From a virus, in IMG/VR virus record IMGVR_UViG_3300021375_000087, positions 1-36,017 of that record: a stretch of DNA of 36,017 nucleotides, one strand, 5' to 3'. Positions within the stretch are counted from its first letter, which is position 1. The number at the start of each line of letters is the position of its first letter. The notes beneath the pieces are model-generated. The model did not search any database. It worked only from the letters and a program-made list of their open reading frames with translations, and was not told the DNA's origin. Both the position numbers and the translations under genes were made by a program. This document shows positions 21,563-29,242 of the stretch, in pieces.

Positions 21563-24500
21563 TTATTTGATGCTATCTAATTTGTTTAAAATAGTTGCAA
21601 AACCATCTGATGACATTACAGAACCTTCTTTAACTACGTCAGCACCATTGTATCCCATTCTGTCTTCTTGACCAGCAATAACTGGGATAGTAGTTTGACC
21701 TGTTGATTTCTGTTTGTTAAGTCCACCAGAGATTACTTTAGTCATAAAGTCAATATCTTGTTCAAATGAAGTATCGGTGCCGTTTTTACCTGCATCGTTA
21801 GCCCATTCATCAAGTTTTTCTTCTTTATCTTCTTTTTCTGCTACAGTGAATTCTCTTTGATCATCAGTTTGTACTTCTGTGATTTCTTCGTTCTCACCGT
21901 CGTTTACTGAGTCCTTAGGAGCATCCTCTGCGCCTTCTTTCGTTAAGAGTCTCTCATCATCATGTTGTGATAACGGCTGAGTAGGTTCTTCTGAAGACTC
22001 TGCTCCTACTTCTGCTAGTAAGTCTAAAGTTTTAAGATTTTCTTCTAAAGATACATGTCTGTCTTCTTTATCTCTCTTACCAAACTTGCCATATGAATCA
22101 TCTCTACGATCTTTCATACTTTGTTTCTTATCAGACTCTTTTCCAGTTCTCATTCCTAATGACTCGTCTTCTTTGTCATCATAGCCTTGATCTTCTTCCA
22201 TGTGATGTCTATCTTTATAGTCATCATATTCTAAATCTTTAACAACATCTTCTCCATCTCTTTTTGAATGCTTACGACCGTCGTAATGTGCATCACGTGC
22301 AACTTCTCTTCCTGCACGTTCTGCATGATCGTCTCTTTCAGCATCAGATTCTTCGTCAATGCCTTTCTTAGCAACTGTAGATGCGTCCCAATCATACTTG
22401 TCATATGTTCCTGCATCTTTTTCTTGTTCTTTGATGTCTCTATGTTCTTCGTCACGTTTGCCGAACTTTCCATATGAATCATCTCTACGGTCTTTCATAG
22501 ATTGTTTTTTACTTGATTCTTTGCCAGTACGCATTCCTAATGACTCGTCTTCTTTGTCATCATAGCCCTGACTCATTTCATCAATCATGTTCATCATTTC
22601 TTCTAATGATTTTTCTCTATGCTCTGAATCTCTTTTACCAAACTTTCCGTAAGAGTCATCTCTACGTGCTTTGTCTGATTGTTTGTGATCTGATTCTTTA
22701 CCAGTTCTCATACCTAAAGATTCGTCTTCTTTGTCATCATAGCCTTGATCTTCATGCATATCGTCTGCTTGAGGTTTAACATCGTGGTCATCTTCATACT
22801 CTTTGATGTCTCTATGTTCTTCATCTCTCTTACCGAATTTTCCGTAAGAGTCATCTCTACGATCTTTCATGGATTGTTTCTTATCAGACTCTTTTCCTGT
22901 ACGCATACCTAAAGATTCATCTTCTTTGTCATCATAGCCTTGGTCTTCAGAAAACTTGAGAGGTTTCTCAGAATCGTCACCTCTTTCTTTGTCTCCTCTG
23001 CCACCAAGAGCACCATGATTATACCCATGTGATTTGTCATTCATGCCATAGTTGTCATGTTTTTCATCATCTTGGTCAAAGTCTTTGTTGATATCAACGT
23101 CTTCTTTAGAGATGTCTCTGTGTTCTTCATCTCTCTTACCGAATTTACCGTAAGAGTCATCTCTGCGATCTTTCATTGATTGATGCTTGCCTGATTCTTT
23201 ACCAGTTCTCATGCCTAATGACTCGTCTTCTTTGTCATCATAACCTTGATCTTCATATGCTTTGTCGCCACATGCTTCGTCCATGTCATCTACTTGTACT
23301 GCGATTTCATCATCTGAACCGCAAGATCCAGGTGCTTCTACTTCGTCTTCAAAGTCGCCGTTACCCATATCGACAATACCCATTAATTTGAGCATGTCAT
23401 CGTGTGAACTCATTGGTTCTTCACTTTGATCTGGTTGACCATAGAATGATACGTCTGCTACTTCACCAGGTGCATCTAAAACTTCTGCATCACCATAGTT
23501 ACCTAATCCAACATCTTTAACAAATTTAATTAACTTGTCTGCTTCTGCATCTGTTGCATTAACACTAACTCTGTCTGGTTGATTTTGTTCTCCTTGAGTG
23601 ATAGACATTGTATAGCCTTCATCAAGTTTTCTTTTGTTTGATTTTTTACCTTCATTCAAATGGGATTGTAAACCTTTTTCTAAAGATTCAAATGTCCACT
23701 CATCTTCTTCTAAGTATGCATCTTCTGTAGTTTTTGTGAATTCTTTTCCACCTACTTCAAACTTATCACCTGTATGTGCTTTTGCAAGTGCGCCTGAGAA
23801 TGCGTTACCTTCTTCAAATTCGTCTTCATCAATGCCTTTCTTAGCAACTGTTTGTGCGTCCCAATCATATTTGTCATATGCACCGTCATCATCTGCACCA
23901 ACGTTTCCGTCTGGAGAAGATTCTGCTTCGCCCATTGCACCGTATGATGCCATAGTGTCTACGACTTCTGCTTCAGGCTCCTCTTGAACCATTCCTGTAA
24001 TTGGTGCTTGTCTAATACCCATGCCTTCTGCATCAGCACTGAAACCATCATTAGCATCTTCATAAGCATTCTTCATACCACATGCTTCATCAAGACCTGT
24101 CTTGTAGCCCTCGTGGTATGCTCTAGCACCTTCAGAACCTGCATCATGTGGACATGCATAAGATCCTTTACATAAACCATGAGATTTACCCATGTGCTTC
24201 GCGGCTTTCAGAATGTGTTCTGCGCCTTCTTTTAAGTTTGTTTTAGTATTTTTAATCATAATATTAAGTTCTTGTTTATTGCATTTAGGATGCAGTTGTT
24301 GTATTTGTGATGTAGATAAGCCTTCTGAACACATAGATTTCACTTTAGAAATACTAGGTAGTTTACTAGATTTGCTTACCTTACCCTTAGCCTTTTCTTT
24401 TACAAGTTGAGGAGTATCAGAATCATTGGCTGCCAAAGCGGCGTTTGCCGCGGCGTTGCCTTTTTCATCGTTAGTTGAATTTGGAGACCCATCGTCTGCT

Positions 24501-25243
24501 GGATATTGAGCGCCTTCTTTTACTTTACCTGAAATTACACTTTGAGTATTAGATCCATTGTCGCCCATCTTTGGTGTGATTTCTGGAAGTTTAATTGCTT
24601 CTTTTATTTTTGATGAACGTTGTGTATCATATGAAAGTGGAGATTGTCCACCATATGAACCAGATCCGTCACTTTCTCTCATGTTACCACCTGATATAGG
24701 TGATGTTAAATCCATTGAAGATTCAGGAGGAGTATCAGTTTCTTTCATCTTACTAAATGTTTTAGCAAGGTTTGCTCTTTTTTCTGTTTTAGCATTAAAC
24801 TTGTCTTTGTTTGCTAGTACATGTTTTGCGAATGCTGATGTAGACATTCCTGCTCTTTCTGCTTGTGCTTTAAAAGCACCTGGCTTCTTAACTGCTTTAT
24901 CAATCCAATCTTCGGCTTCTTGTATTTCTTCTTCACCAATAGTTAATTCGCCTTTAGCCATTGCTTGTTGCATTTGTTGAGCAACTTGTGGATTCGATAC
25001 AGAACCGATTGCTTGACCATCTTTGTGAATTTCTTGTGCACCAGGCTTTGCTGGCTCTAATGATAGTTCTTCAAAGACATTCTTTAATGAGGGAAGTTTT
25101 AATTCATTTGATACTGGCTCAGCAACTTCTGCTGATTCAGTTAACATATTACTAGGTCGAGTTTTCTTTTTCTCATCTAATAATTTGTTGTCTTCTTTTT
25201 CAGTGACTTTATCAAATTGTGTTAAGATGTCTTTAAAATCCAT
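21563..25243 (-). CDS. Giant charged repeat protein (1226 residues), probable virion or internal head protein
   Basis: I start at ATG 25241-25243 (MDFKDILTQFDKV) with AAGGA 7 nt upstream; an in-frame ATG 54 nt earlier overlaps the previous gene and lacks a ribosome site. Residues ~110-165 form a Lys-rich helical unit (W-I-D-K-A-V-K-K-P-G-A-F, then RAGMS, then KRANLAKTFSKM) of a kind I recall in other marine phage virion proteins. Residues ~290-350 hold a Cys/Lys-rich helical stretch with C-x-x-x-x-x-x-C pairs. From ~664 to ~1060 a ~46-residue unit (QGYDDKEDESLGMRTGKES, then DRRDDSYGKFGKRD) occurs five times. YDKYDWDAxTVAKKGIDE occurs twice. Composition is extreme in Asp/Glu/Lys/Arg, so much of it is likely disordered. 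A scaffold, internal head or decoration role is inferred from its place after the terminase; it could equally be a DNA-binding protein. Confidence 0.75.
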   Translation of the reverse strand: MDFKDILTQFDKVTEKEDNKLLDEKKKTRPSNMLTESAEVAEPVSNELKLPSLKNVFEELSLEPAKPGAQEIHKDGQAIGSVSNPQVAQQMQQAMAKGELTIGEEEIQEAEDWIDKAVKKPGAFKAQAERAGMSTSAFAKHVLANKDKFNAKTEKRANLAKTFSKMKETDTPPESSMDLTSPISGGNMRESDGSGSYGGQSPLSYDTQRSSKIKEAIKLPEITPKMGDNGSNTQSVISGKVKEGAQYPADDGSPNSTNDEKGNAAANAALAANDSDTPQLVKEKAKGKVSKSSKLPSISKVKSMCSEGLSTSQIQQLHPKCNKQELNIMIKNTKTNLKEGAEHILKAAKHMGKSHGLCKGSYACPHDAGSEGARAYHEGYKTGLDEACGMKNAYEDANDGFSADAEGMGIRQAPITGMVQEEPEAEVVDTMASYGAMGEAESSPDGNVGADDDGAYDKYDWDAQTVAKKGIDEDEFEEGNAFSGALAKAHTGDKFEVGGKEFTKTTEDAYLEEDEWTFESLEKGLQSHLNEGKKSNKRKLDEGYTMSITQGEQNQPDRVSVNATDAEADKLIKFVKDVGLGNYGDAEVLDAPGEVADVSFYGQPDQSEEPMSSHDDMLKLMGIVDMGNGDFEDEVEAPGSCGSDDEIAVQVDDMDEACGDKAYEDQGYDDKEDESLGMRTGKESGKHQSMKDRRDDSYGKFGKRDEEHRDISKEDVDINKDFDQDDEKHDNYGMNDKSHGYNHGALGGRGDKERGDDSEKPLKFSEDQGYDDKEDESLGMRTGKESDKKQSMKDRRDDSYGKFGKRDEEHRDIKEYEDDHDVKPQADDMHEDQGYDDKEDESLGMRTGKESDHKQSDKARRDDSYGKFGKRDSEHREKSLEEMMNMIDEMSQGYDDKEDESLGMRTGKESSKKQSMKDRRDDSYGKFGKRDEEHRDIKEQEKDAGTYDKYDWDASTVAKKGIDEESDAERDDHAERAGREVARDAHYDGRKHSKRDGEDVVKDLEYDDYKDRHHMEEDQGYDDKEDESLGMRTGKESDKKQSMKDRRDDSYGKFGKRDKEDRHVSLEENLKTLDLLAEVGAESSEEPTQPLSQHDDERLLTKEGAEDAPKDSVNDGENEEITEVQTDDQREFTVAEKEDKEEKLDEWANDAGKNGTDTSFEQDIDFMTKVISGGLNKQKSTGQTTIPVIAGQEDRMGYNGADVVKEGSVMSSDGFATILNKLDSIK
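22065..23254 (-). repeat. Five copies of a ~140-bp coding repeat
   Basis: Copies lie at about 22065-22195, 22436-22572, 22615-22752, 22804-22948 and 23111-23254. They encode QGYDDKEDESLGMRTGKES and DRRDDSYGKFGKRD nearly without change, while the linkers between copies differ in length and sequence. Confidence 0.85.
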
Positions 25244-25253
25244 AATATAATCC

Positions 25254-25880
25254 TTAATACCCTGCTGAAGTTTCAGGCTTAGGGCCTCTTTTAACATCAG
25301 TCATAGGACTTTTTTGACCTTTAATTGAGTCATCAGTCCAAGGCTTCCAAGGATCAAATGAATCTTTAGTGTTCTTTTGATCAGCAGGCAAACCTACTTT
25401 ACCAACGTTCTTATATTCTGCATGTTTGTGTATGCTATCTAAATACTTATCACCATATTCTTTGCTGGCTTCTTTTCCATTGTCATTCATTTCTTCATGT
25501 TGTAACAAAGGAGTATCTTTCATTTCATTTTCATATCCAACCATTTCGTTGTCAATGCTGTCATCAAATGCACTATTAACCATTCTTACATAGTTAATGT
25601 TATGTCCTAATAGTTGTGCTAGTTGTTGAACCATCGGCTCAGTTACGGGATAAGCAAATTGACATTTAAATATATGTACTGGTTCGTTTGAAAGATTGGG
25701 GAAACCATATGGTGATTTCATAATCGGTGTTGATGTTGGGCCTTTGATTTCTTTAGGCTCAAACTTGTTTAAGTTATGTTTGAATAACTCTAAGAAATTT
25801 TTGCTACAGTCACCAGCAACTTTGATTGTACAATCATAAGTATGAACCGATTCTGCAATGTAATGTTTTAAACTTTTCAT
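25254..25880 (-). CDS. Conserved-type hypothetical protein downstream of the small terminase
   Basis: 208 residues from ATG 25878-25880 (MKSLKHYIAESVHTYD). A longer frame reaching 25931 would encode the late promoter and is rejected. The first ~115 residues look like a compact alpha/beta domain: TYDCTIKVAGDCSKNF, then GPTSTPIMKSPYGFP, then VHIFKCQFAYPVTEPMVQQL. The next ~90 are charged and Asp/Lys/Pro-rich. I recall the same order (small terminase, then this protein) in other marine T4-like phages, with no function assigned. It has its own late promoter at the end of the terminase gene. It is followed after 10 nt by the 1226-residue gene, suggesting a common role in head assembly or packaging. 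Confidence 0.72.
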   Translation of the reverse strand: MKSLKHYIAESVHTYDCTIKVAGDCSKNFLELFKHNLNKFEPKEIKGPTSTPIMKSPYGFPNLSNEPVHIFKCQFAYPVTEPMVQQLAQLLGHNINYVRMVNSAFDDSIDNEMVGYENEMKDTPLLQHEEMNDNGKEASKEYGDKYLDSIHKHAEYKNVGKVGLPADQKNTKDSFDPWKPWTDDSIKGQKSPMTDVKRGPKPETSAGY

Positions 25881-25902
25881 ATTGTATAGTTCCCGTATAA
25901 TA

Positions 25903-25910
25903 TATTTATC
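25903..25910 (-). promoter_or_regulatory. Late promoter motif (GATAAATA) at the end of gene 16
   Basis: The minus strand reads GATAAATATATTATAC, overlapping the last codon of the terminase gene. The octamer ends 22 nt before ATG 25878-25880, leaving a leader of about 17 nt with GGGAAC. It fixes the start of the downstream gene. Confidence 0.6.
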
Positions 25911-26394
25911 ATTCCTCTGTGTTTTTCCCACTTAAAACTCGTAGTAATTCGTTGCGATCTAAGTTTTGAGCACCATCACCTAAAGGAATATTATCAATCT
26001 TCTCGTCTTGTTTTGCTTGACGTTGATCTAATGTTGCTTTCTTTAACTGTAGATCAATCATCTTTAATTTTTTGTTTAACTTTGCTGTCTTAGCGGTTAT
26101 AGCATGATTTAACATATTACTAGCAACACTAAAGATATCACCACTAAAACGAGAATCAACTTGCATACCCAAGTCCATCAAATCTTGGAAACTTGTCTCT
26201 GCTTTTTGGCTCAGTTCATCCATCTCTCTATCAGATGCTTCTAGTCCTCTGACTGTAGGTAAAGCAGTTTCAATCTTTTCTAAATTACTTAATGCTTCTT
26301 TAGTAACTTCTTGTGCTACACCTGGAATAGGCTCATTCAGTTCGTTTTCATCACTGGATGCGATATCAAATAATTCTTCAAGTTTCTTTGTCAT
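25909..26394 (-). CDS. 16: Small terminase subunit, gp16-like
   Basis: 161 residues, close to T4 gp16 (164). The N-terminus (LEELFDIASSDENEL) is acidic and flexible. A long helical centre follows (residues ~45-125), including GLEASDREMDELSQKAE, then DLMDLGMQVDSRF, then HAITAKTAKLNKKLKMIDLQ, consistent with the central coiled-coil that drives ring formation in gp16-type subunits. Small terminases regulate the gp17 motor and recognise DNA for packaging. The large subunit gene, adjacent in T4, is not in this window. A CTAAATA motif ends 5 nt before the ATG and no ribosome site is present, so a leaderless late message is predicted. The assignment rests on length, helix pattern and resemblance to marine phage gp16 as I remember it. 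Confidence 0.75.
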   Translation of the reverse strand: MTKKLEELFDIASSDENELNEPIPGVAQEVTKEALSNLEKIETALPTVRGLEASDREMDELSQKAETSFQDLMDLGMQVDSRFSGDIFSVASNMLNHAITAKTAKLNKKLKMIDLQLKKATLDQRQAKQDEKIDNIPLGDGAQNLDRNELLRVLSGKNTEE

Positions 26395-26399
26395 ATATC

Positions 26400-26406
26400 T
26401 ATTTAG
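26400..26406 (-). promoter_or_regulatory. Late promoter motif (CTAAATA), 5 nt before the terminase ATG
   Basis: The minus strand reads AACTAAATAGATAT then ATG. It overlaps the stop codon region of the gp4-like gene. Late spacing places +1 on the start codon. Confidence 0.55.
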
Positions 26407-26853
26407 TTACTTTCTACTTCCGTTATAGAAAAGATCGTCTTCTGTAACTACTCTAAATTTAATACCTTGTGCTTTGCAAAATGCTTTTGCTGAATGCCAT
26501 TTAGCATGATTGATTGCAATGACTGCTTGTTGTCTTGCATTTTTAACTTTTTCTGTTATAATACTTTCTGCTTTAGGTTTAATTTCTATTAATTCTGCTT
26601 TAGTTACACCAAACTTATCTTGGTAAACAATAAAAAAGTCTGGTATATAATTAGTACGTTTGCCTTTAAAAGGATGCATATAAGGGATAACTATTGATTC
26701 ACTTGCCCATTTGATTATCTTGTCATTTGTATCACAAAAAATCATAAATGTAAGTTCCCAACCAGATCGATATTTAGGCTTGCCTTTACCTACATACTTG
26801 TGTTGATTTTTTACAGTATAGATACCCTGTGCGTATTTTTTTCTACGAGGCAT
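26407..26853 (-). CDS. gp4-like head completion protein (TnsA-type nuclease fold)
   Basis: 148 residues, the size of T4 gp4 (150). The pattern matches the TnsA/restriction-type nuclease fold: KYRSGWELTFMIFCD with a conserved E in helix 1, then IIKWASESIVIPYMHP, then NYIPDFFIVY with the catalytic-type P-D, then AELIEIKPK supplying the E-x-K. The E..D..E-K set is therefore complete. T4 gp4 acts late in head maturation, before tail joining, and may trim packaged DNA ends. The basic N-terminus (MPRRKKYAQ) would suit DNA contact. It is translated from AAGG upstream and ends into the promoter of the terminase gene. The family call is moderately firm; the head role is by analogy with T4. Confidence 0.72.
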   Translation of the reverse strand: MPRRKKYAQGIYTVKNQHKYVGKGKPKYRSGWELTFMIFCDTNDKIIKWASESIVIPYMHPFKGKRTNYIPDFFIVYQDKFGVTKAELIEIKPKAESIITEKVKNARQQAVIAINHAKWHSAKAFCKAQGIKFRVVTEDDLFYNGSRK

Positions 26854-26862
26854 TGATTAACC

Positions 26863-27240
26863 TTAAGGTAATACGTTACGTTGTACGGCTTGATTAGGAG
26901 TGGGAACGTTTGATACTCCGTACAATGCTGTTTTTGACTTTAATAAATTGAGATAAAAAGCCATTTCTGTGTTTACTTGAACTGAAGTCTCTGCATTAGT
27001 TCTAAAGTAATCCATAAAGATATTAATGTTTGTTCCAGTTTCCTGTGCAATTCTAAACAAAACAGTTGCAAATTGAGCCGCTGTTTTTTTAGTTCTTTCA
27101 TTTTCAGAATTACCTTTAAGTACACCTAAAAAATAAGAATAAACTGCGTCCCATTCTCCTGAGTTTATAGTTAATGATTCTGCATAAAAAGTATCAAATA
27201 CTTCTAATGTGTTTTCTCTTTCTGTTATTTGTAATGCCAT
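26863..27240 (-). CDS. Small hypothetical protein in the tail operon
   Basis: 125 residues, nearly all helical: EVFDTFYAESLTINSGEW, then WDAVYSYFLGVLKG, TAAQFATVLFRIAQETG, and a final helix before the Pro/Asn-rich end. There is no cysteine, membrane helix or catalytic motif. Its ATG overlaps the stop of the gp54-like gene (TAATG), so it is made in step with that baseplate protein. The size and context suggest a tail or baseplate assembly factor. I recall similar proteins in marine T4-like genomes without a name. Confidence 0.7.
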   Translation of the reverse strand: MALQITERENTLEVFDTFYAESLTINSGEWDAVYSYFLGVLKGNSENERTKKTAAQFATVLFRIAQETGTNINIFMDYFRTNAETSVQVNTEMAFYLNLLKSKTALYGVSNVPTPNQAVQRNVLP

Positions 27241-28439
27241 TATGCAAGTCCGCCTGTTTGCTTTCCAGCATTTACAGCATCTGCTATTGCAGTACCGTCG
27301 TCTGCTGATTGGGGTACAGTAGTCTTGTTATTGTTTGCGGCAGTTACAATACCTTGATTAGCAATGTTGATCATTGCAGGAGTTGCCGCATCAGTTGGGA
27401 ATAGTGCTGACGTATCTGTTTCCCCTCCACCAAATAGTTTATTCATCACTGCTTCTTTTGCCGCATCTTTAATTGCTTTCTTTGCACTGTCTACTATATT
27501 ATCACTATTTTTATAAAGTTCATATGCTGCCTGAATATCATCTCTATTGAGATCTCCATCAACAAAACCTTTCATATCTTTGAAAATATCTACTGGATTG
27601 TTTCCTCCTTGTTCTAAAGGACTTGTTGCATTATCATAATTTGCATCTTCTTTGAAGCCAGTAACTAATGACCCTGCTTCTTCGTCATCAATTTTACCTG
27701 AATTGTAAACTACAGTTTCATAGTTGATAGTCATTCTATTCTGCATTGTGCCGCCACCGTCAGCATAATCATATGTATCGTGGTCCATTGTAGTAATGAC
27801 AGGATTAATTAAAGTATATGCAATAAAGTTTCCTGCCCACATGCCGTATATTGTAATGTTATTAAAGAAAGGAACTTTTTCTCCTTGTACTTCTCTAGCA
27901 TCTGCACCGCCTTGACCTCTAGCATCTCCCCTATAACCATATTCAATATCACCTGATATTGATGGATCGTAAATATTACGTCTATTAAAATTCTTTATTG
28001 CTGTAGAACCTGAAAAAGGATCAACAGTAGGGTTCCATGCATCTGCATAGTTATATCTATAGTATGCGTCCCACAATGCAGTAATCTGTGATGCGTTATC
28101 ATCATGGAATGTAATATCAATTGGTTGATATTTAATTTTTGATTGAATCAATCGTTTTCTATTGTACTGATTCATTTCTTGTACGTCTATATTAAACGTA
28201 GGTAGTTTAACTGATTTAACTAACAGTCCATAGTTTTCTCCTGTCGGCGGAGAATATGCTTGTTCGTTAATAGAAAAGTAAGTATGAAAGGTAAACTTAA
28301 CTTTACCTGCGTTACCTTGCCCACCAGGTAAGAACGTCTTGGCCGCATGTTGCCAATCACGTAAGTATACTCTACCCGTAAGTGCATCTAATATACCCTG
28401 ACCGGTTTGCTGTAAAAAATCTTTTGCTGTCTGAGACAT
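27240..28439 (-). CDS. Tail-tube-like baseplate protein (gp54/gp48-type)
   Basis: 399 residues. Residues ~45-260 have tube-protein features: KFTFHTYFSINEQAYS, then GLLVKSVKLPTFNIDVQEMN, then RLIQSKIKYQPIDITFHDD, then LWDAYYRYNY, and NRMTINYETVVYNSG as the closing strand. This parallels the gp19 strand order but is longer, as expected for the tube initiator (gp54) or cap (gp48) that seats the tube on the baseplate. The C-terminal 130 residues are Ala/Asp/Asn-rich and helical. I cannot separate gp54 from gp48 by eye. It follows the tail tube gene but is cut off from it by a terminator. Its own late motif ends 5 nt before the ATG, so its message is predicted to be leaderless. Confidence 0.65.
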   Translation of the reverse strand: MSQTAKDFLQQTGQGILDALTGRVYLRDWQHAAKTFLPGGQGNAGKVKFTFHTYFSINEQAYSPPTGENYGLLVKSVKLPTFNIDVQEMNQYNRKRLIQSKIKYQPIDITFHDDNASQITALWDAYYRYNYADAWNPTVDPFSGSTAIKNFNRRNIYDPSISGDIEYGYRGDARGQGGADAREVQGEKVPFFNNITIYGMWAGNFIAYTLINPVITTMDHDTYDYADGGGTMQNRMTINYETVVYNSGKIDDEEAGSLVTGFKEDANYDNATSPLEQGGNNPVDIFKDMKGFVDGDLNRDDIQAAYELYKNSDNIVDSAKKAIKDAAKEAVMNKLFGGGETDTSALFPTDAATPAMINIANQGIVTAANNNKTTVPQSADDGTAIADAVNAGKQTGGLA

Positions 28440-28444
28440 AATAG

Positions 28445-28452
28445 TATTTATC
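28445..28452 (-). promoter_or_regulatory. Late promoter motif (GATAAATA), 5 nt before ATG
   Basis: The minus strand reads GATAAATACTATT then ATG. It lies between the gp19 terminator and the gp54-like gene, so it is the main visible promoter for this operon. Initiation is predicted on the start codon. Confidence 0.7.
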
Positions 28453-28472
28453 TATCCTGTAAGTCCATAAAA

Positions 28473-28492
28473 AAACTGGCCGAAACCAGTTT
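28473..28492 (-). terminator. Rho-independent terminator after the tail tube gene
   Basis: A 7-bp stem (AAACTGG / CCAGTTT) encloses a 6-nt loop and is followed on the minus strand by a T-run (GGCCAGTTTTTTTATGG). It begins 24 nt after the gp19 stop. Confidence 0.85.
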
Positions 28493-28516
28493 CTTTATTT
28501 AAATCTAAAATGATTC

Positions 28517-29161
28517 TTATGTTGAGTTGCCGCCACCTGGGAATGTTTGTAGACCTGATTGTCCTACACCTGCTCCCGGTACGCCGTTGATATCTCCACC
28601 AGCATTTGTCTGGATTGCGTTATCGTAACGTAAAGTCATAGCAATAGTCACTGCATCAGATGTACCATAGTTAAGTTGCTGATAGTTTGCTTGTTGTAAG
28701 AAACAACCTGCTAATGACCAGTTTTCTAATACTGTTGGTGTATTGATACCGTTACCACCGTCTAAGATTTGAATTTCAGTTTGGAATTTATAATCTCCAC
28801 CTGCTGCCGCTGAAGACTGCTCGTAGAAATCTAATTGACGTTGTAACTGAGCACCAACTGCTTTTGATACATTACCAGAAGCATCATCTCTGACGTTGAT
28901 AGCAAGTGTTTGCCATGTGTGCTTACCAGCAAGATAGACACGTGAGTTATACACGTTCATAGTGATTTCATCAAACTGAACTTGTGGTCTCGCACAATCT
29001 ACGACTTGTCTTGTAAGTATAAGTGAAGAATCATCGTCAAAACCAAAATTAATAAAGTTCACACGGAATCTATATTGAAGTTTTGGCATCAACAAGTTTT
29101 GGTTAGCGCCTCCCTCAGGTTGAACCGAAAGTTTTGCTAATGTATCTGAGGCTGTTGCCAT
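28517..29161 (-). CDS. 19: Tail tube protein, gp19-like
   Basis: 214 residues, longer than T4 gp19 (163). The family pattern is clear: KLQYRFRVNFINFG as the first strand, RQVVDCARPQVQFDEITMNV, then NSRVYLAGKHTWQTLAINVR, a helix with QLQRQLDFYEQSS, LENWSLAGCFLQQANYQQL, and the closing strand AVTIAMTLRYDNAI. Hexamers of this protein stack inside the sheath and form the DNA channel. The extra length is mainly the flexible N-terminus and a Gly-rich C-terminal tail (about 190-214). The ATG is preceded by GGAGA and a late promoter, and the gene is flanked by a UUCG hairpin on one side and a T-run terminator on the other. That allows the high, separate expression expected for a major structural protein. 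Confidence 0.93.
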   Translation of the reverse strand: MATASDTLAKLSVQPEGGANQNLLMPKLQYRFRVNFINFGFDDDSSLILTRQVVDCARPQVQFDEITMNVYNSRVYLAGKHTWQTLAINVRDDASGNVSKAVGAQLQRQLDFYEQSSAAAGGDYKFQTEIQILDGGNGINTPTVLENWSLAGCFLQQANYQQLNYGTSDAVTIAMTLRYDNAIQTNAGGDINGVPGAGVGQSGLQTFPGGGNST

Positions 29162-29194
29162 TGTTAATCTCCTGTTTTAATATATCTTAATATA

Positions 29195-29202
29195 TATTTA
29201 TC
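29195..29202 (-). promoter_or_regulatory. Late promoter motif (GATAAATA) of the tail tube gene
   Basis: The minus strand reads AGATAAATATATATTAAG. A leader of about 30 nt follows, ending with GGAGATTAACA before the ATG at 29159-29161. Confidence 0.65.
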
Positions 29203-29212
29203 TTTTTAATTC

Positions 29213-29232
29213 AGTGAGGCCGAAGCCTCACT
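29213..29232 (-). terminator. cUUCGg hairpin between sheath and tube genes
   Basis: On the minus strand a perfect 8-bp stem (AGTGAGGC / GCCTCACT) closes on TTCG, giving the extra-stable C(UUCG)G tetraloop that is common between genes of T4. It lies 10 nt after the sheath stop. No T-run follows, so it may act as an mRNA 3'-end stabiliser or weak terminator. Confidence 0.7.
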
Positions 29233-29242
29233 TAATATCTTT

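Noticed and set aside
22065-23254. Five spaced repeats with differing intervals, CRISPR-like at first sight
   Set aside because: Repeats are ~140 bp, in frame, and protein-conserved within the 1226-residue gene; intervals vary too much in length.
22231-24980. Open frames on both strands inside the 1226-residue gene
   Set aside because: They arise from biased codons of the acidic/basic repeats; the main frame is much longer and has a ribosome site and terminator.
25244-25297. Extended start of the 1226-residue gene
   Set aside because: It overlaps the upstream gene's end and lacks a ribosome site, while ATG 25241-25243 has AAGGA at 7 nt.
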